The notes: generated from the letters alone by a model not told the origin. 64,000 bases of DNA from Arthrinium phaeospermum (GCA_006503535.1 QYRS01000002.1:4030001-4094000); one strand, 5' to 3'. Counted from the stretch's first letter, positions 45,660 to 58,703 are shown. Made by a program: numbers and translations.

Positions 45660-48600
45660 GGTGACCTTGGCCTTATCCCACAACACTACCGGGGCTCCAA
45701 ATACATTCAACTAAACAAGACGAGAGGGGCCGTAGGAACGATCTGTCTCCAGCCTTTGTTCCAGACTACAGAAGAAGGACGAGTGTTCCACGAGCACCGG
45801 GGATAACGGGTGTTTTGGCAGCAAGCACTCGGGTTGGGATGAGTGCTGTCTTAGACGTGACTCGAAAGCGTCCAGGAACACGCATACAGGATAGAGTTGC
45901 GGTACACAGCGTCGCGCGGATGGGAGAAAAATCCTGGGATTCCGAGATGGAGCGCAAGTTTGCGAGGGAACCTCGAAGGGCGTGATTATTATTAGATAAA
46001 CTAAGTCGTTTAACGAGCGTAATCGGTACAGAGTACCCTGGCGCAGGCTGATTGGAGGCGGGCTTTTAAAGATCAACACAAGAGCGATGCGACAGCCGGG
46101 AGACCAGACAGCGCCTCAATGCTGGCAAGTCTCACCAATAAATGCGGAGAACAATGGGCTGTCCGGGGAACCAGTAGGATGGCGGGCGGTAGCTGAAGTA
46201 TTGGTGGTGGTGTCGCGCGTCACCTGTCGACGGCCAATCTACGCGCTACGAGACAGATAACGGAACGTTTGCCGAGGCGCGCCTGGGGGCTTTACTTCTC
46301 TTTTTGCGGAGAGGAAAGCACGTAAGAGAAGATCGACGGGCGACAACGAGACGAGAAGAAGCCAAAAGAACAAGTTCAGGAGACAAAGCCATGGAGCCAA
46401 GCCAAGTTGCAGGTGTGTGGAAGTGGGAGGTGGGATGAGTAGTGTCGTGGTGGCAGCCAGAGAGAGATCCCTTAATCTGTAAATGATGCATGCCCCTTGG
46501 CGACTTCCATCCAGAACGATTTACTGTACTAGCAGGGCCTTCTCGGCCCCTAGCGCAACTGCTAAGGTGGCTCGGCTCTTGAACTCTGAACTCGGGCATG
46601 CGGTTTAAATGCCGCTAAACAAGCAGCAACGTAGACGAGACCCCGCAGAAGCATGGCTTGGGCAGTGAGTGACTCGGGCCCCTCTAACCCCCTCGGATCC
46701 CTCCTATTCTACTTGGTGTTTATCCTCCAGGGTATCACGTGTAAAGGATCAATATTCCATAATTAGCAGCGTGCATCCCTTCATAGGATATTACGCAGCA
46801 GCCTACACTGACTCGTATACTCCGAATTGTTCATGCACACACAACCTCGATCGGGCTGCTCTGTAAAGAACCCCACCCGGTTTACAATAAGTTATCGCAA
46901 GGGGTTCCAGCAAGATGGATGAGGCTGTATTCTGACTTCAAGCTACGGCATGCACCTGGCCTTGAAGGCTTGAGGTAGCTCGCAGCACTGTCCGGGATCC
47001 GGATAAGCAATTGCCTGTGGCCTGCCATTCCGAATCTTGAAGCTGGGGTTTCCTTTGTGTCTGATGCCACGCATACGTCAAAGACGTCAAGCCCCTGCAG
47101 AGCGCGTTGGTCGTGAGATCAGACGCTTACGTGATGAATTGACGATCCACGGGCACAGACGAATGAGGCAGTATATTGCAGCCCCCCAGCCATCCTGCCC
47201 AACCAATAAATGCATTTATTAGCTTGCGCAGTACCGCGGGCACAGCTCATTTGTTTCGAATTCTGTCCGGTATGAGATCGGCATGCTCATTCAGAGCTCA
47301 TATTGTGCGCGACTACTCAAGCTATGAATAGATAGTCAAATCCTTAAGATCCACTGTCTCCAGCCTCACTCAGCTACTCAGCTCCCTCAGCTCAGCCTTG
47401 GTCTGCGGCATCTGTGCCGCCAGTGCAGAGACGCGGAGAGACCCTTGAGGTGGGACCTGAAGCCCTTGAGCTAGAAGCTCAACTCTATCCGATGCTACTA
47501 TGTAGTCGTATGCAATACGTCGTGAATCTTTTCCGTATCTTGACCCCTAATGCATGAGAGTGAAGGTTGTAAGTAACCCATCCTTTGATTAAGTCTTCTT
47601 CCATTCTTGATCGGCTATTGTTTTAACTTCACTATTGATACGTTTGCCCACAAGAGTATATATATATATATACATATATATTATATATGCAGATGTTCCG
47701 AGACTTGCTGGACCAACCTCACTAAACCCTACCTCCACGTCGTACAACTTCGCCCTACGCATATGTGTCGGCCTGTGCCTGGCTCCCCAAGGTCGGAGGT
47801 AAATGAGACCTGATGCGCATGTAGACATAACGGTAGCAGCATTATCGGCTATAAGCTTCTTTAGTTTCGCTACGCCAACATCAACGTTTGGATATTCCCT
47901 CCTACATTCTCACCCTTTCCGTGCGGGCGCCGCAGATGATAGCAACATCTCCGTGAAAGACTTAGGTCCCCAGATCGACCGGTGCACCGTCCATGTGATA
48001 TTATCTGGGACCGCTCGTGCTGAACCCCCTGCTCTACATGCGTCTGCAACATCCGCGCTGCGCAGACCCCGGCTTTCCACATGCTCATGCTCCTATTAGC
48101 CAAACGTGAACTCGAGACCGTTTTCGTGCACCGTTTCTCCAGTGACACCATGCCCCTGCGCAACCTGTCCAAGAACTCTACCCGCTACTGGGTCTTGTCC
48201 AGCGCCCTCCTGGGTTGGTTTTTACAAACGCCGCGGAATGAGCCAGTATTATTGGTGGTGACACACAACGAGAGATTCACCCCTTTTGCCAGAAGAAATA
48301 TAGAATATGATGTCGTCCCTGGTGCCTTGGATTGTAAAGGCCTGTGGGTAAACACGAGATTTACTGATGTCAAAATAGGCATTACCCTGAGGGGAACTCA
48401 TATAGCACCCAAGTGTAGATAGCCCCGTAGTTACCTGTATAGTTGATTTGGTTGGATATTTGTCTAAGCCGTAGTCTATGGATCAGATATCCATTTTCCT
48501 TTTTCGATCTACACCACGGACTGGTAAATCTCGTGCGTCACAAGGTCAGTCCGCCCTTATCCAGTAGAGGAGTTCATGCGCCGTCCCGTGCCAGTCAGTC

Positions 48601-48689
48601 CAAGGAGCCGAGCCGAGCCTTAGCACGCAGTAGAAACGTTCGGCGGCACCGGTCGGCCGGCAAGCAAGCAAGCAAGTTTGCACCCCCGC
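45660..48689. other. 3 kb region without a recognised gene
   Basis: Holds the TM9 promoter and the 3' side of the CCDC124 gene. An AT microsatellite lies at about 47658-47691. A plus-strand frame near 47803-48099 has no family features. CAAG repeats at about 48660-48676 lie just past the CCDC124 stop. Confidence 0.5.
47658..47691. repeat. AT-dinucleotide microsatellite
   Basis: TA/TATATA repeats with two short interruptions, in otherwise unassigned intergenic DNA. Confidence 0.85.
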
Positions 48690-49468
48690 CTATCGGGCCA
48701 GCCGCCCTCGACCTTGGCCTTCTCCTTGGCCCGCACCTCGGCCAAGTCGTCGCGCGTCGCGTTGTACGTGGCCGTGACCTGGTTGAAGGGGTTCTCGGGC
48801 GACTTCTCGAACTCCTTGCGGATGTTGCCTTCTTCTGGTTGAGGCGCAGGCCCTGCCCGCTGCCGTCCGACTCCATCTCCCCGAGCCGCCGCTCCTCGTA
48901 CGCCGCGTACGCCGCCTTGAAACGCGCTCCGGGTGCCGGTCCACCTTGTCCTGGCTGTTGCCCGCCACGCCCAGCGCGTCGAGCGCGTTGTCGATGCCCG
49001 TCGCGTTCAGCGACGGCAGCGCCTCGTCCAGCTGGCCCAGGTCCAGCGTGCCGCGCCCGCCCGTCTTCTTGGTCGCCGACTTGGCGTTCTTGGCTCCTTG
49101 CGGCTCGGCAGGCTGGCTTCCTCCTCGGCGAGGGCGGCGTCCTTCTCGGCCTTCTTCCGGGCTTGCTCGGCCTTCTTGGCGGCTTCGGCCTCCCTAGAGA
49201 GTAGAAAAAAGGATTTCGTTAGCACCATCCGTGGTTTGTGGTGTGGTAGGGACATTGCTGTTCCCGGCGCAAACGAGGTTTTCGTTTTCGCCCTCACAGC
49301 TGGCGCGACTTACTTCTTGGCGTTGCTCTTGGAGCCCTTGGCCCACTCGGCGTCCTCAGCAGAGGCCTTCTTTGCGTCCTCGACGGCGGCCTTCGCGGCT
49401 GCGGCCTCGGCCTTCTTGGCGTTGCCGGCAACCTTCTTGCTGTTTTCGGCTCCCTTTTTGCCTGCCAT
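48690..49468 (-). CDS. CCDC124 homologue (ribosome-associated coiled-coil protein), frame-shifted
   Basis: Exon 1 is 49324-49468 from ATG 49468 (MAGKKGAENSKKVAGNAKKA); exon 2 begins at 49193 and ends at a stop at 48690. The first half is a Lys/Ala/Glu coiled coil (KEAEAAKKAEQARKKAEKDA). The second half carries LDLGQLDEALPSLNATGIDN, YAAYEERRL and the signature ENPFNQVTATYNATRDDLAE of the Ccdc124/DUF1014 family. Human CCDC124 and the related yeast Lso2 bind idle 80S ribosomes and aid recovery of translation. The second exon changes frame about four times, each consistent with one missing base (for example near 49100, 48920 and 48833). GC is very high here. Confidence 0.85.
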
Positions 49469-50368
49469 GTTGGGGATCTGTTTTCAGCAGCTCTGCGCGA
49501 TTGTGCTTTTAGTCCGCGACTCTACTCGAGTAGCTACGTGGGAATGTTGCGGTGGCGGAAGATTCAAGAATGGGAGGAGTTAAGGTAGAAATGGTCAGAA
49601 ACGAGTTGAGCTTTCGAGCAATAGCAGCCTTATGCGATGCGTCACTGGGATCTGCCAACTTATTGCGTAATTGGTTCTTTCCAGGCATACCTAATATGTA
49701 TTCAACGGCCACCAGTTGGGACCCGAACAATTGCCGAACAATTGCTTTACTATTATTTACTTACCTACATATTATTCTTTAATTCACCTTGCCTATTGTC
49801 CGATTTCATTATGCAGCCTAGGTATAAGATTGTGTTTGGGCGTTGTCAAATCGTTGTCGAGCTTCTGCTGAAGCCCATTAAAGAATTACCCCGCCACGAA
49901 GTCGGCCTTGGAATGGAGGGGCACATGATAAATAAATCTTGCCGACAGACCCCTGCAAAAAGACCAACCCCCTGTCAGATCGAAATACGACACCCCTAAA
50001 TCAGCCTGGATAGGGTGCGAAAGGGGGTTACAAGCCATGTTCCTCCTACCTATATCGTGGAAGCCATTGTTGCCCCGACTTACGTAGGTTCAACGTCGAT
50101 TGCCAGTTAGATCTCAAGTCTTATATCTGGCCAGCCAGTCTTGATTGTTTGGCGGGCAGTTTATTCGCAGGCCCCACTTCCCTTCACCGCACTTACAGTG
50201 CCTAGATGCTTCAGTTCCCGTTCCTGGTTCATGCACAACCACCACCACGCGCCTAATCTTATGCTCAGGGTACCCGAACGCCTACATGAACCAAAATCCC
50301 TAGAATCCGCATTCTACTTACATACATACATTACTTATTCATAAATTCTCATATAAAACGCCGCCGCG
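49469..50368. promoter_or_regulatory. Divergent promoter region
   Basis: About 900 nt between the CCDC124 homologue (-) and the AKTIP/FTS-like gene (+), likely holding both promoters. No gene is seen. Confidence 0.45.
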
Positions 50369-51692
50369 ATGGCATCTGCTAAGATGAACAGCCTGCCGGC
50401 TCTACGGAAACAGAACCTACTGGTTGAGTTGTATGCTGTTCATTCACCACGCTATCCATACACATGAGAAAAGTACTGGACTAACACCCACACAGCTCCG
50501 GCTTGAAGCAGTCATGCCCCGAAGGAATTTTCGTCAGTCTGACACCCGGAGATCCCGCCCTCTGGTCAGGCGTCGTCTTCGTCCGTGATGGTAAGTGCAG
50601 TAGCATGCGCATCCCACCACACATGCGCGCACGCGCAGTCGGGTTTCATGAGGCGATAAACTCAGTATTCTAATAATACGGCTGGCTGGCTATCGTTCAG
50701 GCCCCTACGCCCCGGCGGTCATGCGCTTCCAGATCTCCTTCCCGACGCCTATCCCCAGCTGCCGCCCCTGGTGACCTTCTCCACCGACATGTTCCACCCC
50801 TTGATCACGCCCTTGACCACCTACATGTACAGCACCGACGTGCAGGACAACGGCACCGTCAGCGCCACCGACGAGGAGCGCCTCCCGCCCGGCGGCTTCA
50901 GCCTCCGCCACGGGTTCCCGGACTGGTTCCAGCGGCGCAGCCGGAGCAGCGCCAGCAACCGGCCCATGATGAGCGGGCAACCGCCGCAGCAAGCGCAGAC
51001 GCCCCCGCGCCAGCCCAGCCGTCGTCATCGTCGGGGGCCGGAGGGGGAGGCGCCGGCACGCCCGGCTCCCGCGCGTCGGCCGTAGGCGACTCGCCCGGGT
51101 TCGCCGACACCCACAAGACCGACATCTCCACGTTCGAGGTGCTGCGGTACATCCGCAGCACGTTCGACGACGAGGCGGTCCTGGACGCCATCCCGCTCGA
51201 GGCGCGGGCAACCCGGGCGTGGCACGCCTGGCGCACGCACCGCCACGACAGCGGCAAGGTCTTCAGCAGCAAGGCGTCGACGACGACGGTGGCGACGAGC
51301 CGGCCGCAGTCTGTCGCCGGAGAAGGAGGGAAGGCGGCGAAGAGGAGGACGTCCCGCCACCCGTGCCCGCGAAAGACGACGTGCCGGCCCCTGGCGTATC
51401 CGGCAGCCTGGGGAGTGGAATTGGGAGGGCGTGTGGGAGGCCAGAGTGAAGAAGGGCGTCGACGCGAGCGTGTCGGAAGCCGTGCTGTACGGCGGACCCG
51501 GCGCCGGAGATGACGTGGTAAGTTTTCTTTCTTGTTGGATGTGCCGCCACGTTGGCTGTTGGTTTCCACCAGAACATGCCCGTTAACCTCGCTGGGCAGA
51601 TTCGATTCTTGAGTATGGAGGAGGGTGACGTGGAGGCTGTCAAAGAGAACCTACTTCGGACCCTGGAACATACGGCTACATTGAGTTCCTAA
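50369..51692 (+). CDS. AKTIP/FTS-like E2 variant lacking the catalytic Cys (frame-shifted)
   Basis: Exons 50369-50430, 50496-50590, 50701-51517 and 51600-51692. The start (MASAKMNSLPALRKQNLLVE) runs into a UBC fold: GLKQSCPEGIFVSLTPGD, LWSGVVFVRDGPYAPAV and PPLVTFSTDMFHPLITP. The HPN of active E2s reads HPL and no cysteine follows at the catalytic position, so this is a UEV-like pseudo-E2. A long variable linker is followed by STFEVLRYIRSTFDDEAVLD and a C-terminal IRFLSMEEGDVEAVKENL. Animal FTS/AKTIP works with Hook proteins in dynein-driven vesicle traffic; the same role in fungi is a known family theme, but here it is inference. Frame breaks occur near 50748, in the linker near 51010-51080, and near 51200-51400. 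Confidence 0.8.
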
Positions 51693-52013
51693 ACAACTTG
51701 TGTTGTTTTTCTAACTTTCTTTCTCATACAAGCCGATGGATCAATCTACTTCTGCGTATGTACGAGAGTGATATTAGTTACTCCATAGGAGTGGCAGGGC
51801 TCGTTCTCCTACTGCAGCCTATTGAAATGCATTTAATCGTCATTTTGTTTGTATTGTTCCTGTTCCTGTCCTGTCCTTCGTTCTATGGGTATTTGCATTT
51901 CGTTCGCATCGCTATGCAACAAACGAAAATGAATATAAATCTTCTCTAAAAATCACAATGCTGTCGCCCTTTCCCCTTTCCCTCCATGCAATGCATACCT
52001 CCTAGTTTTACAA
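51693..52013. other. Tail-to-tail intergenic
   Basis: About 320 A/T-rich nt between convergent stops, probably both 3' UTRs. No gene is seen. Confidence 0.5.
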
Positions 52014-55000
52014 GTTGATGAGATCGAGCTCGCTAAAGTCCGGAGGGGCGCGGCCATAGACCACCCGGACGCTACTGTCCGCAGTACCTTCATTAGAGAT
52101 CCAGATGTAGTCGCTGAACTCCCGCGTGCGCTTGATCTCGTCTTCGCTGACGCCGATATCATCGTGAGGAATCCAGACGGTTGGTCGGCGTGCTCGCAAG
52201 GCCGAGTGCGTGAACGCACGTCGGACAAGCACGTCTCTCTCTTCTGGCGTGAGGTCCTCGATTTCGTCGTGGAAGCCGCCGTACAATGCTTCGCCGATGG
52301 CACGTTGTGCCTCCAGATCCTTCTTCCGCCGTTGTTCGCGGTACTTGGTCGCGCTCTGCACGCCCCTCTCTGCACGCCCGTAAGTCTGGTTCTTCAGAAC
52401 CTTGCCTCCGCGAACAGCCAAAGCCTGCATGTTGAAGTCCCCTGACAGGAGCAAATCCCTTTAGCTTGTTGCTCCGGGGCTCTTTTCGCCGTCTCCGTCA
52501 TTTGTAGCTTGTGAGTCGGTGGCACGATGGTGGTGATGTGTAGGAAGACCCTCCTTTTCGTACATCTGATCCTCTTCATCTTCGTCGAGGAGACCAAGGC
52601 GCTGATCTTGGGCTCTTTGGAAGGCCTCATCTCGCAACACTGCTTCGTCCTCGAAGGTGATGGGTAGATATCTGAACATCGGCCCGAACGACGAGTTCAG
52701 GAGAAGTTGGTAGAGCGCAGTCAAAACAGTGCAAATGATCATTATGATGGCTTGCGGCCAACATGCCAACTCGCCCTTTTCGTCTCGCGCAAGGAAGAAG
52801 AGACCGATGAGGCATATCTCCATCACGTACAAACCAGTGAAGGTCTGGTTGATGGCTCGAGGATACAGGATACCTCCGGTGTCAAGAGCAAGGCGGTTGA
52901 CATAGATCATGCTGTACCTGTTGGCAATCCATAGGAGCGTAAAGGTGATGATGGCGAAGATCGAGATGACTGGGGAGATGACGCAGTAGACAAGGCCGAT
53001 ACAGGCAAAGTTGGTGTACACGGGGAAATATGAACCCCACCTGACATTTGGAAGAGTCGTGTTGGTTTCCCACTTGCTGCGTGCCGTGCTGCTGAATATC
53101 TTGGCAACAATGTACCAGTTGATCAAGGCGCCGATTTGTAGCAAGGTACCCGAACTTGTCGACAATGCTTGTAGAATCATGTAGGAGAAGAAGTAATTCG
53201 AGACTCCGGGTAAGGATGTGGCGAGAACGTCCGCAACGCTTGTAGGGTTCTTGGTAAGACTACTAATCGTCTTGGTATAACTGGAACTGAAGGACACAAC
53301 CAGAAACTGGACGAATAGAAAGGCGAAATAGGACGTCTGGATAGTTTCCGTCTTCTGCGCCCCAGTCTTGGCTCCTTGGTAATGGCAAGGACATCCATTA
53401 TAACGGGACAAGCCACAGCAGCAGTGCAAGTAGTAGTGCAGGCAACACACCAGCAAGTGCCTTGACAGCCCAGAATACTACGTCGTTGTTCTGGAGGAAG
53501 CCCAGCCACGGCACCTGGTCGATCAGTACCGTGATCTGCGAGACTTGCGAAGTGAAACCGACAGGAATGACCCATAGAATGATCATACCGGCGACGATGA
53601 GGAAATGGATGCCGGTCCGCAGCCACCCAGCCCACCAGCTTATGGCCATATTCTCCCAATAACATCGTTGGGTGAGATTTCGACCACCCTGGGCGCCATT
53701 TGTCGTGGAATGTGATGGATGACGCTCTGGCAAGCCATGTGCGCTGCAACTTGGTGGTTGAACTGGATGAACGCAGATCTCATCAGAGGGAATTGCTCGG
53801 GATGCTGTTGATCCATCTCGATCTCCAAGTTGAGCCGGGCAAGTTCACCTCGGCACCAGTATATCGTATCGACCTTCTTGTTGATCAGCGGAAAAGTAGG
53901 GAGGAAGTCGGGTGTCCATTCGAATTTGGCCAGCCGATGGGTAGGGCGGTCGCCCCTCTTCACCCATCTCTCCCATTCTGCCACCTGCCCTGGTCTTTCC
54001 TCCTCATAGTCCTCATTGTAGGCTTTCGGATATTCGAGGGGCTCCTTCGAGTCGTCGCCGCCAACAAACGGGATGTATGATTTCACCGTTTCCCAAGTTG
54101 TTTTCTCGTTCTTTTTCGCGGCCACTGCCTCGTACCCTTGAGGTATGGGTGAAGCGAAACTTCCTGCTGGGGCTTCCAGAACTGATACCACCGAGCCCGC
54201 TCATTGTCATACATGTCCTCGATGTTGTCAACCTTACGAACAGTGTTCTGCAGCGGCCTCAATTCGATACTTTCCTTATAAGCCGCATTCTGAGACGCAA
54301 TAGATCCATTGTGCGAGTGGCCTCCACGGCTAACAGGAGATTTTGGTGAGTCTGATTCCCTGGTTGATGGCCTCAAGTAATCATCGTCCTGAAGCTGGAT
54401 ACGGCGAGTGGCAGATGCCTGAGTCGGGGGCCTATTTTCTGACGGTGCTATCGCCACAAAACCATTAGTCGTCTCGATCTGGTGATCGAGTTGATCGACG
54501 GCACTCCTAGCTCCGCCCCAGATTTTATGATTGGTCTTTCCCACGGCCCCAACACCTTTGCCCAATCCTTGAGTGAATTTGGAAAAGCCGGTATTGAGAA
54601 CATCCAGCGGGTTGCCTCCTGCGTTTGAATTATGGTGTCCTTCCTGTCCTTCCTCATGCTGTTGGATTCGGCCACGCCTTCCTGGACATTATGTGGCACC
54701 TCGTTGGTATCCCCGCTGCTGTCGCCGCCGCCACTTTCTGCTTGTAACTTGGCGGCAGCATCTTCTTCTTGCTGGCGGATCGCTCTCTCTTCCTTTGTTG
54801 GGGCCTTCGACTTGGACTGTTTCCGCGCTTTCTTCTCGTCGGCCTCCCGCTTCTTAAGCTGGCTTTTTTTGGCCATACGAATGAGATCCGTTTGCGCTTG
54901 CTCCAGCTGTTTGTGGATTTTGTCGCGCTTTTGGATTTTCTCCAACAGAGTCGTGAAGTCACGCGTGAGCCAGATATTTCGGATACCGCCAGGGAAAACG

Positions 55001-55935
55001 TCGAAGAGACCCAACAAGGCCTCTTCAGTAAGCCATTTGTCTGGGATGGCGCTGACCAAGACTGTCGTAGCCGAGGCACGAGCCGGTGCTCGGCCGTAGT
55101 CAGCCAATCCTGCCGTATCTTTACGAAGACTTTCAGTTCCGCAAAGAAAACCCCAGACCCAAAGAAAACAGCGATGGCCAGGATTAGATGTGCCCAATAC
55201 CGGTTGGTTTTCTCGGGTGCCCTATCGACTCTCGGCGTTAGTACTACCGTCGTGGGAAATAAACTGGGTGTATTTTAAAGGGAAGACAGCCCGCTCTTGA
55301 ACCAGCCGCACATCCTTTCCTTTTGAGATGTACAGGATGGGAACGAACGAGTACTAGAACATGAAGAAATAAACATCGCATGCAACTTACACATTACCCC
55401 AGGCTAGAGTATCGAAGCCAGTGATGTTGGCTTGTTTTGACTTCTTGTCGTCCTTGCTGTTCTCGAAGTTTTGGCTGAGGCCTCCATGGTAATTGATGGG
55501 CACAAGGATGGGATAAGGACGAGCGCCATGGGTATGAAGATGAGCAGCGTCTGCAGGTAGCGGAGGAAGAAGTAGGCATCGAGGCCGCACTTCTTCATGA
55601 TCTCGCGGTCCTTGAAGCGTAGGAGCGCGCTGATCAGCCCCCACGGGCTGTCGGTGGCGGTTCGGTTCGTTCGCGCTCGGGACGAGGTAGGTTTTGGGCT
55701 TGAAAATCCGGGCCAGCTTGTTCCGTAAGAGCAGGAAAACGCCTGTTTGGATTGCGAAGATGGCCAACGAAGCGCCCAGGGCGGACAAGAAGGCGAGCAG
55801 GCTAATGCCCTCCTTTTCGCGGGCTGTGTCTGCCGGTGTGTTGGCCGTGTTGGCGTCATCTATCGCCGCGGTCGCCGTTCGTATTAAGTGGAAGATGGGT
55901 GCCGCGGCGGCGGCTCGTATTCTGAAGGTGGCCAT
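52014..55935 (-). CDS. Csc1/Phm7-type (DUF221, OSCA/TMEM63-like) channel, frame-shifted
   Basis: Starts at ATG 55935 (MATFRIRAAAAAPIFHLI) with a TM helix (ISLLAFLSALGASLAIF), then KCGLDAYFFLRYLQTLLIF. After an intron near 55230-55400 comes NRYWAHLILAIAVFFGSGVF and a long cytosolic loop (VLVSAIPDKWLTEEALLGLF, RNIWLTRDFTTLLEKIQKRD, Lys/Glu coiled coil). The channel core includes AGMIILWVIPVGFTSQVSQI, TIQTSYFAFLFVQFLVVSFS, YFFSYMILQALSTSSGTLLQ and YSMIYVNRLALDTGGILYPR. The C-terminal Phm7 extension ends at 52014 with PTVWIPHDDIGVSEDEIKRT. The family forms stress-gated, calcium-permeable cation channels in plasma or internal membranes. Numerous one-base breaks occur (near 55670, 55640, 55510, 55100, 54600, 54150, 53690, 53400 and 52470). 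Confidence 0.88.
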
Positions 55936-57555
55936 GTTGTTGTCGGTATCGGCGAACCGATTGGGAGCAAAAAGGCGTTTGTACCTCGCAAGTGATGGTT
56001 GTGGTTATGTCGTCGGGGATATCGTCGAATTCAGTTTCTGCTAGTCTAGTTCGTCGAGGTGTGAGATCCCTGGGGATTAAGCGGAAATATTGGGTGAAAT
56101 GGAACCCGAAACCGACGCAATTAAAGAATAAAAAAGAAAGAAAGGTGTAAGGCCGAGTTGGGCTATGACTTGCCCATGTCGTCAACGGCTGTCAAGAAGA
56201 GTAGGTATGAATGAATATTCGCATTCACAAAGCTGGGAACAATAGCGAGTAACGTTGAGTATCCCTGATCGAAAGGTACGGTTACAGGAGGAAAGGGTTA
56301 GCAGTCCATTATTGCACATAAAGCAGGATCCATTCCAGCAGCAACCCGACTAGCGATCGATCCATCATCTGCCCCCAGAGCGAGTGGATCAGGTCGGTAA
56401 AGTTTGCAGAAAAGCTGTGTCTTGTTTGAGATTGTTTTCCAGGCCAGCAGGTTATTGGCTCTCAGGCGGTGCCCAGTAAACCTGGCAGTGACCTGTATCG
56501 TGTAGAGTGACATCAAGTGGCTGCAGCCGGGTCGCCAAGCCGCGTGCGACTGGGTTCTAGGCCGGGGGTTAAGCTATCTAGCGCCTGCAAGGGAACGATG
56601 GCAGGGTTCGCGCAGACTGGCCGAACTGGTCAGGAGTCAGCCAGAGATCAGTCAGTCCTTCCAAGCGCCTCCCTACTGTAAAAAAACGAAAGAGGCACGG
56701 TTTCCTTTCACGCGCGCTTAGCTATGATAACGTAGTGACATAGATAAAGGCTTCCTGTGGATTGCAGCCCCCGAACATGAACATAATAAGAGGTACGTAC
56801 AGAGCGCTCCGATCGAATGGGACTAGAGGAAGGAAGAAGGCTGAGTCCCTGGATGAAAGGAGGTGTTGATAAACACGCCAAGAACAGCAATCATATTCCA
56901 GTGATTGCAGCTGGCACTTCTCGAAAGATGGATTTCGTCATGGTCTCAGCTAGCGTGGTTTAGTGGGGGAAGGCTCTGAACCCCGAGCCCCATTGGGAAA
57001 TGCGATATCCATCAATCGGCTGCCTCAAGCCGGGCAATCCCAATTTCAGCGCTGCAGGAATTCCGATTAACCGGTTGAATGAGAGTGAGCTCGATGCGTT
57101 TGCCAGACGTCATTGGTGACAGCAAGCACTGGCGGTGTAAACAGACAGCTCATTATGTTGCACGAATACAGGTGAGTACGTGTCGCGTACGTACTTACTG
57201 TTGACTCGACATGCGGTAGGCGGGTAGATTAGTTGGTCAGGTAGGTGGTACTGGCCGGTACTCCGTAGATCAAAGGATCAATATCAAAGATTGGATGCAT
57301 CTGCATTGTTTATGTGGTGCTACCATATCACCGGGACGTCTTGAGCGCACAATTGTCAAATTGCCGATGTCATGTCAGCATCCTTCCTTGTAACCTTAAT
57401 TGAACTGACAAGGCGGCTGGCTGGGCGCAATACCCAGCACGAGCTTAGGGGGCGTTGAAGCAAGCAAAAGTTTTTATTCAACCTGTTGGATATACACGTC
57501 AAACTGGCAAAACATCACTCAATTCGGTCATTGATGAGATGAGCATTGCAACAGC
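55936..57555. promoter_or_regulatory. Divergent promoter region
   Basis: About 1.6 kb between the channel gene (-) and the MT-A70 gene (+). No gene or repeat of note is seen. Confidence 0.45.
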
Positions 57556-58689
57556 ATGGAGTCATGCATCCTGTACGAAAACTCGGACAAATCCGTTTTA
57601 GTTGTCGATATCCCACGGTCAATTGAACAGGCACAGTTTTTCGCCGGCGCAGTAGCTGCTGCACCACCCGGGTCGAAGGCAGCGCAACAGCCTGGCAAGC
57701 GGCGACTTCTGTCTTCGAAGCCCCTGGAAAAGCCATGGCAAGCCCCATCGGCAAAGACCAACGCGGAGATGCCGAGCTGGTCATCAGAATCGCCCTCCGT
57801 GCAGCTGGACGAATTGATGGTGGCAGAAACCGTCCGAAGGGCGTGTGCAGAAGTCGATCACGCCTACTCAGGCCCGTGGTGTTTGCCACGAGTTTGCCGA
57901 TCTTCCGCAACCACTCAGCCGCGCGGCCTCCATGCGGATACTGCTGGGTCTACCAGGAAGCGGGACGACGATCAGAGGAGGATGTGGTTGACGAGGACGA
58001 CAACAAGGCTCCGTCGCCGTATGTACCTGAGGCAAGCCGTATTTGGAAGGGTCTATCCAGGAACTGCGGCCAGCGTTCCTAAAGGATGCGCCCCAAGTTC
58101 GACCTCGTAGTGCTCGATCCACCATGGCCAAGCAGGTCCGTAAAAAGGAAGAAGGCGAGCTACAAAATCACAAACGACATGCAAGAGATGCGGGACCTGC
58201 TGTCTCTGATCCCCGTCGCAGCTCATCTCAAACCCGACGGCCTGGTGGCTGTCTGGGTGACTAACAAGCCGGCCGTCATTGATCTCGTCAAATCGCAAGA
58301 AGGTATGTTCTCGCTATGGGGCCTCGAACTCATCGGCGAATGGATTTGGGCCAAGGTAACAGATTGGAGAGCCCATAGTGGCACTGGAGTCTACATGGAG
58401 AAAGCCCTGGGAGAGGCTGCTGGTTGCCAGGAGAAGAGGCAGTTCGACAAAGATAGGTCTAGAACGCAAGGTGATATTCGGAGTTCCCGATCTGCATTCT
58501 AGAAAACCGAACCTGAAGCAGTTATTTGCTAGCATACTTCCCGCAGACTATGTAGGCCTCGAGGTGTTCGCAAGGCATCTGACGGCTGGTTGGTGGAGTT
58601 GGGGCGAGGCGCTTCTTTTCCACAAAGACACCATTGGATTGAAGAGGATATCGTTACAGGGGCGGCTCCAGCCCACGAACAAAGTGTAG
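57556..58689 (+). CDS. METTL4-type MT-A70 adenine N6-methyltransferase (frame-shifted)
   Basis: Starts at ATG 57556 (MESCILYENSDKSVLVVDIP) and ends at 58689. Family order is clear: AYSGPWCLPR near 57868, SIQELRPAFLKDAP near 58050, then FDLVVLDPPWPSRSVKRKK with the DPPW catalytic motif at about 58116-58127. DLLSLIPVAAHLKPDGLVAV and WVTNKPAVIDL follow, and STWRKPWERLLVARRRG, VIFGVPDLHSRKPNLKQLF and FARHLTAGWWSWG near the end. METTL4 proteins methylate adenine N6 in RNA (for example U2 snRNA) and have been proposed to act on DNA. Which substrate applies here is unknown. The frame breaks several times, each consistent with a missing base, for example between LKDAP and FDLVVL near 58095 and near 58360. 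No intron is needed. Confidence 0.88.
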
Positions 58690-58703
58690 ATGTGTCAATC
58701 ATA

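Noticed and set aside
48443..49204. 253-codon plus-strand frame
   Set aside because: Antisense to the CCDC124 homologue; Arg/Pro/Ala-rich composition typical of a GC-rich shadow.
57515..57910. 131-codon minus-strand frame
   Set aside because: Antisense to the MT-A70 gene N-terminus, whose sense frame begins with an ATG and leads to the DPPW motif.
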